Assembly (NCBI RefSeq): GCF_044465595.1
Contig: NZ_JBITLV010000010.1
Location: 30,454-94,453, forward strand
DNA length: 64,000 nucleotides
Direction of reading: 5' to 3'
From: Spongisporangium articulatum
GTDB taxonomy: Bacteria; Actinomycetota; Actinomycetes; Actinomycetales; Kineosporiaceae
Shown: one piece after another, positions 49,637 to 57,120 of the stretch
How the letters are laid out: the number at the start of each line of letters is the position of its first letter
Position numbering within the stretch: the stretch's first letter is position 1
The notes under the pieces: model-generated
Told to the model about the DNA's origin: nothing
What the model saw: the letters and a program-made list of their open reading frames with translations, nothing else
Database searches by the model: none
Translations under genes and position numbers: made by a program

Positions 49637-50376
49637 AGGTCACGCAGGTCACCAGCAAGGTCCACCTCGTCACCGGCACCAACGTCAACTGGGCGATCAT
49701 CAGCGACGGCGACGCCGTCACCCTCGTCGATGCCGGCTACCCCAACGACGGAGCCGCCCTGCTGGCGTCCCTCGAGGCGATCGGCCGTCGGCCGCAGGAC
49801 GTGCAGGCCGTCCTGCTCACCCACGCCCACCTCGACCATCTCGGCGGCATCCCGACGCTGCGGGCCGAGCATCCCGTACCGGTCCTGACCGGGGCCACGG
49901 AGGTCGCCCACGCCCACCGCGACTACCTGGAACAGATCAGCCCGGTCCAGATGCTGCGGCAGTGCGGCCACAAGGCCGGGATCGTCTGGGTCGCCCAGAC
50001 CCTCAAAGCCGTTCTGCCGCATGCGAACATGTCGGTCCCCTCCGCGGCGCCGGTCGCGTTCGACGAGCGCCTCGACCTCCCGGGTGCCCCGATTGCGGTG
50101 TCGACCCCCGGTCACACCACCGGGCACACCGCGTATCTCCTCGACGAGGAGGGCGTGGTCTTCACCGGGGACGCCCTCGTCACCGCCCACCCGCTCCTGC
50201 CCGGCCCGCCCAGACCCCAGCTGTTGCCACACTTCTTCAACGAGGATGAGACCGAGATGCGCCGCAGCCTGCGCGTTCTGGGCGAGTTGCCGGCCGACGT
50301 GCTCGTGCCCGGCCACGGGCCGGTCGAACGACGCCCCATCGGGCGGATAGTGGGCGATCTCGACACCGACGGGTGA
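49633..50376 (+). CDS. MBL-fold metallohydrolase
   Basis: 247 residues from GTG 49633, overlapping the FAH gene by 4 bp. It carries the THAHLDHLGG zinc motif (HxHxDH, about residues 62-67), a bridging Asp in FTGDALVT, later His residues in STPGHTTGHT and PGHGPV. This is a glyoxalase-II-like metallo-beta-lactamase-fold hydrolase acting in the cytoplasm; likely reaction is thioester or lactone hydrolysis. It closes the TetR-FAH-MBL operon. Confidence 0.88.
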   Translation: MKVTQVTSKVHLVTGTNVNWAIISDGDAVTLVDAGYPNDGAALLASLEAIGRRPQDVQAVLLTHAHLDHLGGIPTLRAEHPVPVLTGATEVAHAHRDYLEQISPVQMLRQCGHKAGIVWVAQTLKAVLPHANMSVPSAAPVAFDERLDLPGAPIAVSTPGHTTGHTAYLLDEEGVVFTGDALVTAHPLLPGPPRPQLLPHFFNEDETEMRRSLRVLGELPADVLVPGHGPVERRPIGRIVGDLDTDG

Positions 50377-50429
50377 CGGGGCCGGGGCGGGCCGGTCACC
50401 TGGCGGTCGGTGTTTCGCCAACGGCGGAA

Positions 50430-50460
50430 CCCTGAAACGGATTAGTTATCCGTTTCAGGG
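50430..50460 (+). promoter_or_regulatory. Perfect 13-bp palindromic operator upstream of TetR gene 2
   Basis: Arms CCCTGAAACGGAT and ATCCGTTTCAGGG are perfectly complementary around a 5-bp spacer. The site ends 2 bp before a TACTGT -10 element (50462-50467), which lies 7 nt before ATG 50475. It therefore covers the -35 region of a leaderless promoter and is the likely autoregulatory site of the TetR protein. Confidence 0.8.
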
Positions 50461-50474
50461 GTACTGTGCTGCAC

Positions 50475-51026
50475 ATGAGTCCTTCCGCCCGGGCCGACGC
50501 GGTGCGCAGCCGCGAACGCATCCTCGAGGTGGCCCGGGGGCGGGACGCGGCGCAGCTGCGGCTCAACGAGATCGCGCGCGACGCGGGGGTCGGGGTCGGC
50601 ACCGTCTACCGGCACTTCCCGAACGTCCGGGCCCTGGTCGAGGCGTTGAGCGTCGAGTCGCTCCGCCGTCTGAGTGAGGCCGCTGAGGCCGCGGCCCAGG
50701 AGCCCGACCCCCTCGTCGCGCTGCGCCGGTTCCTCGACGACGCGCTGGCGCTGCAGCTCGCCGACTCCGGTCTGCAGGCCGTGCTCGTCGACCTCGAGGC
50801 CTCCGACCCGGCCGTGCACAGTGAGTGCACCGCGGCCCGTGCGCAGATCCACCAAGGCTTCGGCGCCGTCCTGGCCCGGGCCCAGGCCACGGGCGCCGTG
50901 CGCGCCGATCTCTCCGCCGCCCAGCTGCAGCGGCTCGTGTGCGGCGTCGAGCACGCCGTGCGCCTCGGCTCACCGGCCGACCGGCCGCTACTCCTCGAGG
51001 TTCTCATCGCCGGCATCCGGACCTGA
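50475..51026 (+). CDS. TetR/AcrR family repressor
   Basis: 183 residues from ATG 50475; GTG 50466 is in frame, but the -10 spacing favours the ATG as a leaderless start. HTH segment LRLNEIARDAGVGVGTVYRHFPN (about 27-50 in total, shown in part) precedes a helical C-terminal domain with a SBP/AefR-like dimerisation region. Downstream, after four 15-bp tandem repeats, is the LLM/FAD fusion oxidoreductase, its probable target. A perfect palindrome overlaps its own promoter. Confidence 0.9.
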   Translation: MSPSARADAVRSRERILEVARGRDAAQLRLNEIARDAGVGVGTVYRHFPNVRALVEALSVESLRRLSEAAEAAAQEPDPLVALRRFLDDALALQLADSGLQAVLVDLEASDPAVHSECTAARAQIHQGFGAVLARAQATGAVRADLSAAQLQRLVCGVEHAVRLGSPADRPLLLEVLIAGIRT

Positions 51027-51073
51027 GCCATCCGGACCTGAGACATCCGGACCTGAAACATCCGGACCTGAAA
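51014..51073 (+). repeat. Four tandem 15-bp repeats
   Basis: Units at 51014, 51029, 51044 and 51059 share CATCCGGACCTGA followed by two variable bases. The array spans the stop codon of the TetR gene and the ribosome site (AAAGGA) of the fusion oxidoreductase. Unit length is a multiple of three. Copy-number change would move the ribosome site relative to the upstream gene. Confidence 0.9.
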
Positions 51074-51082
51074 GGACCACCC

Positions 51083-53326
51083 ATGGACTACGGACACGAC
51101 CTCCTCTTCGGGGCCTTCATCACCCCGACCGCCGGGGACCCGCAGACCCCCGTCGCACTCGCTCGTCGGGCGGAGGCGTCGGACCTCGACCTCGTCACCT
51201 TCCAGGACCACCCGTACCAGCCCTCTTTCCTCGACACCTGGACGCTCATGTCCTACGTCGCGGCCGCCACCGACCGCGTGCGCATCGCGCCGAACGTGCT
51301 CAACGTGCCCCTGCGGCCGCCGGCGGTGCTCGCGGGTGCCGCGGCGAGTCTCGACCTCCTCTCCGGCGGCCGCCTGGACCTCGGCCTCGGCGCCGGCGGG
51401 TTCTGGGACGCGGTCGAGGCGATGGGCACTCCCAAACTCAGCCCGGCGGAGGCGGTCACGGCCCTCGAGGAGGCCATCGAGATCATCCGGGGTCGCTGGG
51501 ACACCACGCAGCGCGGTGGCCTGTTCACCCACGGCACGACCCACGCGGTGCACGGCGCCAAGCGGGGCCCTCGTCCGGCCCACGACATCCCGATCTGGCT
51601 CGGAGCGCGAAAACCCCGGATGCTGGCGCTGCTCGGACGCGCCGCCGACGGCTGGCTCCCGTCGCTGCCGTGGCTCGAACCCGGCGACTACGCCCGCGGC
51701 AACGCCCGGATCGACGAGGCCGCCGAGGCGGCGGGGCGCGATCCGCGGGCGATCCGCCGGTTGCTCAATGTCGGCTCCTCGCCGAAGGACTCGCGGGCCT
51801 GGGCGGAGGAACTCGCCGGGTACGCGCTGACCGACGGTGTGTCGGCGTTCATCGCGACGGGCGACGACCCTCGCGCCCTGGAGCTTTTCGGTGCGGAGGT
51901 CGCCCCGGCCGTGCGCGAACTGGTCGCGCGGGAACGGAACGCGCGGGGCACCGCGCCCGCGCCGACCCGGTCGCGCGCGGCGCTCTCGCAACGCCGCGCC
52001 GGCATCGACTACGACGCCGCCCCCGCGGGCGTGCCCGTCATCGAACCCGGCGACTTCGAGTACCCGGACGTCGCCAACACCTACATGCGCGGTGGCCGGC
52101 CGGGCATCGTGCTCCAGCCCACCGACGCCGTCCAGGTCTCGCGCGCCGTCGCCTTCGCCCGGCGGCATCCGGACGTCCCCCTGTCGGTGCGCAGCGGCGG
52201 GCACGGCATCTCGGGGCGCAGCACGAACGACGGCGGCATCGTCATCGACCTGCGCCGGATGAACGCGATCGAGGTGCTGGACGACGGGCGGCGGCTCGTG
52301 CGCGTCGGCGCGGGTGCGCGCTGGGCCGAGGTCGCGGCCTCGCTCGGCGAGCACGGCTGGGCGCTGAGCTCCGGTGACTACGGCGGCGTCGGGGTGGGCG
52401 GGCTCGCGACGGCGGGCGGCATCGGCTGGCTCGCGCGGGAGCACGGGCTCACGATCGACCACGTGCGCGCGGTCGAGTTGGTGCTGGCCGACGGCTCCAT
52501 CGTGCGCGTGGACGCCGAGCACGACCCCGATCTGTTCTGGGCGGTGCGCGGGGCGGGCGCCAACATGGGCATCGCGACGTCGTTCGACTTCGAGGTCGAC
52601 GAGGTGGGCGAGGTCGGCTGGGCGCAGCTCGTCTTCGACGGCAGCGACGCGGCCGCCTTCCTGGAGGGGTGGGGTGCGGCGGTGCAGGCGTCGCCGCGCG
52701 ACCTCACCAGCTTCCTCATCATGTCGGGAGCCCGGCGTGGACAGCCGCAGACGGCGTTCGTCATGGCGATGGTCGACAGCGCCGACTCCGACACGATCAT
52801 CGAGCGGCTCCAGCCGTTCGCGCAGCTCGGGCCCCTCCTGCAGCAGTCGGTCCAGCTGACGACCTACGCGCAGGTGATGGCCAACGCCGACCTCGGCCCG
52901 CAACAGGGCGCGGGCGAGCCCGTGTCCCGCTCCGCGCTCGTCGACGCGATCACCCCCGAGGTGGCCGCCGGCGCGGCACGACTGCTCGACAGCGGTGCGA
53001 CGCACTTCTTCTCGGTGCGGGCGCTGGGCGGGGCGGTCGCCGACGTGCCGGACGACGCCACGGCCTTCGCGCACCGCTCCGCGGCCTTCTCGATCGCGAC
53101 CTTCGGCGCGAACGAGGCCCGGTTGGAGGCGGCCTGGCGCGACGTCGCCGGGCACTCGCGCGGGCTCTACCTGAGCTTCGAGACGTCGCTGCGCCCCGAG
53201 CGCGTCGGTGAGGCATTCCCGCCGGCGACCCTCGAGCGCCTGCGCGCGGTGAAGTCCCGGGTCGACCCCGACAACCTGTTCCGCGACAACTTCGCGATCG
53301 CCGCCGAGTCGGCCGTCACAGGCTGA
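51083..53326 (+). CDS. Fusion oxidoreductase: LLM flavin domain plus FAD-binding BBE-like domain
   Basis: 747 residues from ATG 51083 with AAAGGA 6 bp upstream. Residues about 1-285 form an LLM-class TIM barrel (F420/FMN type: DLVTFQDHPYQPSFLDTW, SGGRLDLGLGAGGFWDAV). A linker around 290-310 joins it to a PCMH-type FAD-binding and berberine-bridge-like domain (about 320-745), with the FAD-linking His in RSGGHGISG (His 374) and C-terminal DPDNLFRDNF. The second covalent-link Cys of bicovalent BBE enzymes is absent (GDYGGVGVGG). Two flavin active sites on one chain could couple two oxidations or channel hydride. Likely repressed by the TetR protein upstream. Confidence 0.88.
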   Translation: MDYGHDLLFGAFITPTAGDPQTPVALARRAEASDLDLVTFQDHPYQPSFLDTWTLMSYVAAATDRVRIAPNVLNVPLRPPAVLAGAAASLDLLSGGRLDLGLGAGGFWDAVEAMGTPKLSPAEAVTALEEAIEIIRGRWDTTQRGGLFTHGTTHAVHGAKRGPRPAHDIPIWLGARKPRMLALLGRAADGWLPSLPWLEPGDYARGNARIDEAAEAAGRDPRAIRRLLNVGSSPKDSRAWAEELAGYALTDGVSAFIATGDDPRALELFGAEVAPAVRELVARERNARGTAPAPTRSRAALSQRRAGIDYDAAPAGVPVIEPGDFEYPDVANTYMRGGRPGIVLQPTDAVQVSRAVAFARRHPDVPLSVRSGGHGISGRSTNDGGIVIDLRRMNAIEVLDDGRRLVRVGAGARWAEVAASLGEHGWALSSGDYGGVGVGGLATAGGIGWLAREHGLTIDHVRAVELVLADGSIVRVDAEHDPDLFWAVRGAGANMGIATSFDFEVDEVGEVGWAQLVFDGSDAAAFLEGWGAAVQASPRDLTSFLIMSGARRGQPQTAFVMAMVDSADSDTIIERLQPFAQLGPLLQQSVQLTTYAQVMANADLGPQQGAGEPVSRSALVDAITPEVAAGAARLLDSGATHFFSVRALGGAVADVPDDATAFAHRSAAFSIATFGANEARLEAAWRDVAGHSRGLYLSFETSLRPERVGEAFPPATLERLRAVKSRVDPDNLFRDNFAIAAESAVTG

Positions 53327-53356
53327 TCCCGGCTGATCCCGGCGCGCCGTGCGCGC

Positions 53357-53882
53357 TCACCGACCGTCGGGTCCGGCCCAGGTCACGTCTGCCTGGTGGC
53401 GTCGCATGCGGTAGTGCAGGAGCAGACACCCGCCCGAGCGTTCACAGGTCAGGAGCTCGAAGTGGTGAAGCGCGGCGTCGTCGGGGAAGAGCCGACGGCC
53501 TTGGCCGGCCAGGCTCGGCGCGACGACGAGACGCAGCTCGTCGACCAGGCCCGCGGCAAGCAGGGTGCGGGACAGCGTGAGGCTGCCGTGGACGCCGATG
53601 TCCTTGCCGTCCTGTCCCTTCAACTCGGAGACGAACGCCGGGGCCGGCCGGTCGACGCGGGTGGTGCCCCACCACGGGAGTGCGGGCTGCGTCGAGGAGA
53701 ACACGTACTTGGTCGCGGAGTTGATGAAGTCCGCGAAGGGTTGCATCGTCGAGCGGGGCCAGTGCGGCGCCCACTTGTCGTAGGTACGGCGGCCCAGAAG
53801 GACCGCATCCTGGGTCGAGATCGTCTCGCCGAGGAAGTCGATGAGCCGCTCGTCGGCGTCACCGAACCACTCGCCCTCGCCG
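53357..53882 (-). pseudogene. 5'-truncated dihydrofolate reductase/RibD-like gene
   Basis: Reading from about 53882 the frame gives GEGEWFGDADERLIDFLGE, then AVLLGRRTYDKWAPHWP and LSRTLLAAGLVDELRLVVAP, a clear DHFR/RibD C-terminal-domain family protein. The first ~20 residues, including the usual N-terminal strand and DGF motif, are missing, and no start codon occurs upstream in frame. A late ATG at 53746 would make only 129 residues. Sequence similarity ends at the same place where a truncated transporter begins on the other strand, so this is a rearrangement remnant. Confidence 0.7.
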
Positions 53883-53883
53883 C

Positions 53884-54495
53884 TGCGCGCTGCTGATGAT
53901 CGCGTTCCGCAGCATCGTCGTCCCGCTGACGGCGGCCGTGATGAACCTGCTCGCCTCGGCGGCGTCCTTCGGCGTCGTAGTCGCGGTGTTCCAGTGGGGC
54001 TGGGGCTCGGAGCTGCTCGGCGTCGGCAAGGCCGGCCCGGTCGAGGCCGTGCTGCCGGTGATCATGCTGGCGATCCTCTTCGGCCTGTCGATGGACTACC
54101 AGGTCTTCCTGGTCAGCCGGATGCACGAGGAGTGGCAGCGCACCGGCGACAACCGGCAGGCGGTGCGGGTCGGTCAGGCCGAGACCGGCCGGATGATCAC
54201 CGCCGCCGCCGTCATCATGATCTGCGTGTTCATGGCCTTCGTCTTCGGCGGCCAGCGGACCATCGCGGAGTTCGGCGTGGGCCTGGCATCGGCGGTGGCG
54301 ATCGACGCCTTCGTCCTGCGGACCGTGCTGGTGCCGGCCGTGATGCACCTGTTCGGCCGGGCCAACTGGTGGTTGCCGGCGTGGCTGGACCGGCTCCTGC
54401 CGCACGTCTCGATCGAGGGCGCGGCGGACGACGTCAGCCCGCATCCCGCGCCGCCCAGCCCGATGCGTCGAGCCGAATCGGCGAGTCTCCGATGA
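53884..54495 (+). pseudogene. C-terminal fragment of an MMPL/RND-family transporter
   Basis: The frame reads LLMIAFRSIVVPLTAAVMNLL, LFGLSMDYQVFLVSRMHEEW, then MITAAAVIMICVFMAFVFGG and AIDAFVLRTVLVPAVMHLFG, the last ~200 residues of an MMPL transporter, normally 700 or more residues long. Everything upstream, including the porter domains and first helices, is absent, and similarity begins right at the breakpoint shared with the truncated DHFR-like gene. An ATG at 53896 could still start a short membrane protein. Function lost as a transporter. Confidence 0.75.
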
Positions 54496-54559
54496 GCTCT
54501 GCCCTCGCCGAGACATCAGCGGAAACGGTGGGGAGTTGGCGGATCTGGTGGATGGCTCC

Positions 54560-54736
54560 GCGCAGATCTGTCGTGTGCCCCCGGCCGGAGCCACCGTCGC
54601 GGCCCGGGGCTCCTGCGTCGCCCCGGCCCGCTCCGTCTCCCGTCATCCTGCCGGCGGGCACAAGAGAAGCCTTGGTTCGCTGGCGCGACCAAGGCTTCGA
54701 TTTGTGCCCCCGGCGGGGCGCACCACAGATCTGCGC
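54560..54736. repeat. Nested inverted repeats
   Basis: This gap between the MMPL fragment and 54851 has no convincing gene. Outer arms: GCGCAGATCTGTCGTGTGCC (from 54560) against its imperfect complement ending at 54736. Inner arms: CCGGCGGGCACAAG plus AAGCCTTGGT (54651-54676) against ACCAAGGCTT plus TTTGTGCCCCCGGCGG (54688-54716). The innermost 10-bp stem could act as a bidirectional terminator. The overall design resembles a small palindromic element or the joined ends of a lost mobile element. Confidence 0.65.
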
Positions 54737-54850
54737 AGCATCACGGCAGGAACGGCCAGTATCTCCGCCGCCATATCGCTAGCTCCGGCCAGAATCTTAG
54801 GCACGGCATCGGCTCGCTGAGGCGGATGGTCGGAAGGCGAGGTCACCTAA

Positions 54851-55093
54851 GTGGGAGCGCCTTCGGCACCGGATGCGGAGTCCGGGACCGGCAACATCGG
54901 CCTGGCGCTGGCGATCATCATCGTGCTGTTCCCGCTGGCCCTCTTCGGCGTCCTCGGTCTCGCCGAGGTCGTCCTGGTCCACGAGGTCGCCGAAGTGGTG
55001 ATCATCCTGAACGGGATCCGCGCCGCTCGGGTGCCCATGGCTGTGCAGCTACCCGCCACGCAGACGCCTGACCTGGAGCTGGTTCCTGCCTAG
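54851..55093 (+). pseudogene. C-terminal remnant of a heavy-metal P-type ATPase
   Basis: An 80-residue frame from GTG 54851 reads GLALAIIIVLFPLALFGVLG, then VLVHEVAEVVIILNGIRAAR. This matches the last two helices and the HE...LNGxRxxR end of Zn/Cd/Co-type P1B ATPases. The ATP-binding, actuator and remaining membrane parts are missing. It lies 63 bp before a KmtR-like metal sensor, the place where such exporters are often found, so it is probably the stump of a former exporter gene. It could still be expressed as a small membrane protein. Confidence 0.6.
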
Positions 55094-55144
55094 TGGTCCA
55101 CCGCGCCTGAAGCCACCCCGATTGCCGACCAAGATGCATAGCTC

Positions 55145-55156
55145 TACTATCTGTTT
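55145..55156 (+). promoter_or_regulatory. Probable leaderless promoter of the ArsR-family gene
   Basis: TACTAT (55145-55150) fits a TANNNT -10 and lies 6 nt before ATG 55157. No Shine-Dalgarno is present. Flanking near-repeats GATGCATAGC (about 55134) and GATGCGGATAGC (about 55160) may form the metal-sensor operator. Confidence 0.5.
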
Positions 55157-55546
55157 ATGGATGCGGATAGCTGCACACGCGGTGAGCGGCTCCCGGTCGA
55201 TCAGGTGGACCTCGCGGTAGAGGTGTTCCGGATGCTGGCCGATGCGACCCGGGTGCAGATCCTGTGGAGTCTGCGTGACCGGGAGCGGTCGGTGAGTGAC
55301 CTGGCCGAGTGGACGGGGAAGGCGCCCGCATCGGTGTCGCAGCACCTGGCGAAGCTGCGGATGGCGCGGTTGGTGCGGACCCGCCGCGAGGGCACCACGA
55401 TCTTCTACCGGCTCGACAACGACCATGTCGGACGGTTGATCACCGATGCTGTGTACAACGCCGAGCATGCAGGCCCCGGTGTTCCGGGCCATCACAGCGA
55501 GGACGTCACGCCGTTGGGCACGGACGTTAGAGCCCAGTCCCGATGA
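55157..55546 (+). CDS. KmtR-like ArsR/SmtB nickel/cobalt sensor
   Basis: 129 residues from ATG 55157. Winged-helix DNA reader with recognition helix APASVSQHLAKLRMARLV and wing RREGTTIFYRL. Potential metal ligands His90, Glu103, His104, His112 and His113 have exactly the spacing of the Ni/Co site of Mycobacterium tuberculosis KmtR (His88, Glu101, His102, His110, His111). It should repress its operon and release DNA when Ni or Co binds. It overlaps the CDF exporter gene by 4 bp, matching KmtR control of a CDF exporter. Confidence 0.85.
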   Translation: MDADSCTRGERLPVDQVDLAVEVFRMLADATRVQILWSLRDRERSVSDLAEWTGKAPASVSQHLAKLRMARLVRTRREGTTIFYRLDNDHVGRLITDAVYNAEHAGPGVPGHHSEDVTPLGTDVRAQSR

Positions 55547-56604
55547 ACCAGCCCTCCCGCCATTACCACCCCCATCGGCATGACGGACAGCGAGATCAGT
55601 TGGTAGCCGCCGGGCATGGACATGGCCACGCAGTGGACCACGCCGATGATCACGGACACGTGCACGCGGGTGGTGTACGTGGCTTCCTGGCCGGAATCTT
55701 CGCCCCGCACAGCCATGACGCCACCGATTCCCTAGACGGCGCGCTGACAGCCAGTGGCGAAGGCATCCGCGCGGTCAAGATCAGCCTCGTCCTGCTTGCA
55801 CTGACCGCGTCCCTGCAGGTCATGGTGGTGGTGATGTCGGGATCGGTGGCGTTGCTGGCAGACACGATCCACAACTTCTCGGACGCACTGACGGCGATCC
55901 CGTTGTGGACCGCGTTCGTCCTCGGGAGAAGGCCGGCCACCCGCCGCTACACCTACGGCTACGGGCGCGCCGAAGATCTCGCCGGCCTGTTCGTCGTCGC
56001 CATGATCGCCCTGTCCGCGATCATCGCGGGCTGGGAAGCTATCGACCGGCTGCTCAATCCGCATCTGGTAACCGATCTCGCCTGGGTCATCGCTGCCGGC
56101 CTGCTCGGTTTCGCCGGCAACGAACTGGTCGCCCAGTACCGGATCCGGGTGGGCCGCAGGATCGGCTCGGCCGCGCTGGTCGCCGACGGCCTGCACGCCC
56201 GCACCGACGGATTCACGTCCCTGGCAGTGGTCGCCGGTGCTGGCGGAGTGGCCGCCGGATGGCAGTTGGCCGACCCGATCGTCGGGCTCCTCATCACCGT
56301 CGCGATCCTCGCCGTGCTTCGCAGCACAGCCCGCGACATCTACCGGCGGCTGATGGACGCAGTTGATCCGGCACTGATTGACGATGCCGAGGCAGCGCTG
56401 TCCCAGGAGCCCGGCGTAGTGGTGGTTCGTCGGGTCAGGATGCGCTGGATCGGGCACGAACTGCATGCCGAGGCAGACCTCACCGTCGCCGACGACACCA
56501 CCCTTGACCAGGCGCACCGGGTGGCTCATGCCGCCGAACAGACTCTCATTCGCGCTGTCCCGAAGCTGACCCGTGCTCTGGTCCACGCTTACCCTGCGCA
56601 CTGA
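55543..56604 (+). CDS. Cation diffusion facilitator (CDF) metal exporter
   Basis: 353 residues from ATG 55543. A His-rich N-terminus (about 1-57, repeated HGH/HAH) precedes about six membrane helices (about 78-265) and a cytoplasmic metal-binding domain (about 270-353). The two transport-site motifs are HNFSD in helix 2 and HARTD in helix 5, i.e. HxxxD in both. Antiporter of divalent metals out of the cytoplasm; with a KmtR-like sensor upstream, Ni/Co (possibly Zn) is the likely cargo. Translationally coupled to the sensor by a 4-bp overlap. Confidence 0.9.
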   Translation: MNQPSRHYHPHRHDGQRDQLVAAGHGHGHAVDHADDHGHVHAGGVRGFLAGIFAPHSHDATDSLDGALTASGEGIRAVKISLVLLALTASLQVMVVVMSGSVALLADTIHNFSDALTAIPLWTAFVLGRRPATRRYTYGYGRAEDLAGLFVVAMIALSAIIAGWEAIDRLLNPHLVTDLAWVIAAGLLGFAGNELVAQYRIRVGRRIGSAALVADGLHARTDGFTSLAVVAGAGGVAAGWQLADPIVGLLITVAILAVLRSTARDIYRRLMDAVDPALIDDAEAALSQEPGVVVVRRVRMRWIGHELHAEADLTVADDTTLDQAHRVAHAAEQTLIRAVPKLTRALVHAYPAH

Positions 56605-56681
56605 GCGGCGGGGCAATGTCGCTCCCGTTCGATTGCTCCGTAACCGATCGGGCCCCCTCGGGCCGGGCGCACCAGGGCTGA

Positions 56682-56719
56682 CAGGGCCGAGTCCCGGTTT
56701 GGCAGGGCCGTAGGTCCCT
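56682..56719 (-). promoter_or_regulatory. Two tandem DevR/NarL-like boxes
   Basis: On the - strand, 56719-56703 reads AGGGACCTACGGCCCTG and 56696-56682 reads CGGGACTCGGCCCTG, sharing GGGAC...CGGCCCTG, 21 bp apart. This resembles the GGGACnnnnGGCCC-type sites bound by DevR/DosR-like regulators. They lie about 100-140 bp before the SHOCT gene at 56821, the only gene downstream on the + strand. Recognition is by eye. Confidence 0.4.
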
Positions 56720-56820
56720 ACCGGCGCAGGCCATCGACCGGAACAGTGGAAGACGTTCATCAGTAACCCAGCCACGACGATGACCGGAGCGATTCGGTTC
56801 GACGAACACGAGGATTCACC

Positions 56821-57096
56821 ATGATGTACGGCTACAGCGATCAGATGAGCGGTTGGATGTGGCTGCTGATGGGGCTCGGTCAGGTCGCCTTCTGGGGTGC
56901 GCTCGTCGCGGGGGTCGTCCTCGTCTACCGCTCGAGGGGCGCCTCGGCAGCATCATCTGGCCAGCCGCTCGGGGGCACGCCCGAGCAGGTGCTGGCCGGC
57001 CGCTTCGCTCGTGGCGACATCGACGAGAGCGAGTACAGCCATCGACTCGGCGTCCTTCACCAGCACGCGGGCGGACCGGTTTCCCCCGATCGGTGA
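56821..57096 (+). CDS. SHOCT-domain small membrane protein
   Basis: 91 residues from ATG 56821 (ATG 56824 also possible) behind CGAGGA. One membrane helix (about 13-37, MWLLMGLGQVAFWGALVAGVVLVY) and a C-terminal SHOCT motif (PEQVLAGRFARGDIDESEYS, about 54-73). SHOCT tails often mediate oligomerisation of small membrane proteins. The Met-rich N-terminus (MMYGYSDQMSGWMWLLM) is common in proteins of copper-resistance regions. Transcribed ahead of the two-component system 24 bp downstream. Confidence 0.78.
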   Translation: MMYGYSDQMSGWMWLLMGLGQVAFWGALVAGVVLVYRSRGASAASSGQPLGGTPEQVLAGRFARGDIDESEYSHRLGVLHQHAGGPVSPDR

Positions 57097-57120
57097 TCCC
57101 TCGCACACCCGCGGACGTGT

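Noticed and set aside
53620..54594. A 324-codon - strand frame over the rearrangement scar
   Set aside because: His/Asp/Arg-rich with no domain; the MMPL fragment on the + strand explains the DNA.
54560..54736. tRNA or attachment site reading of the GGCGGGCACA/TGTGCCCCCGGC region
   Set aside because: No T-loop GTTC, no anticodon arm and no full cloverleaf can be drawn; the sequence folds better as nested inverted repeats.
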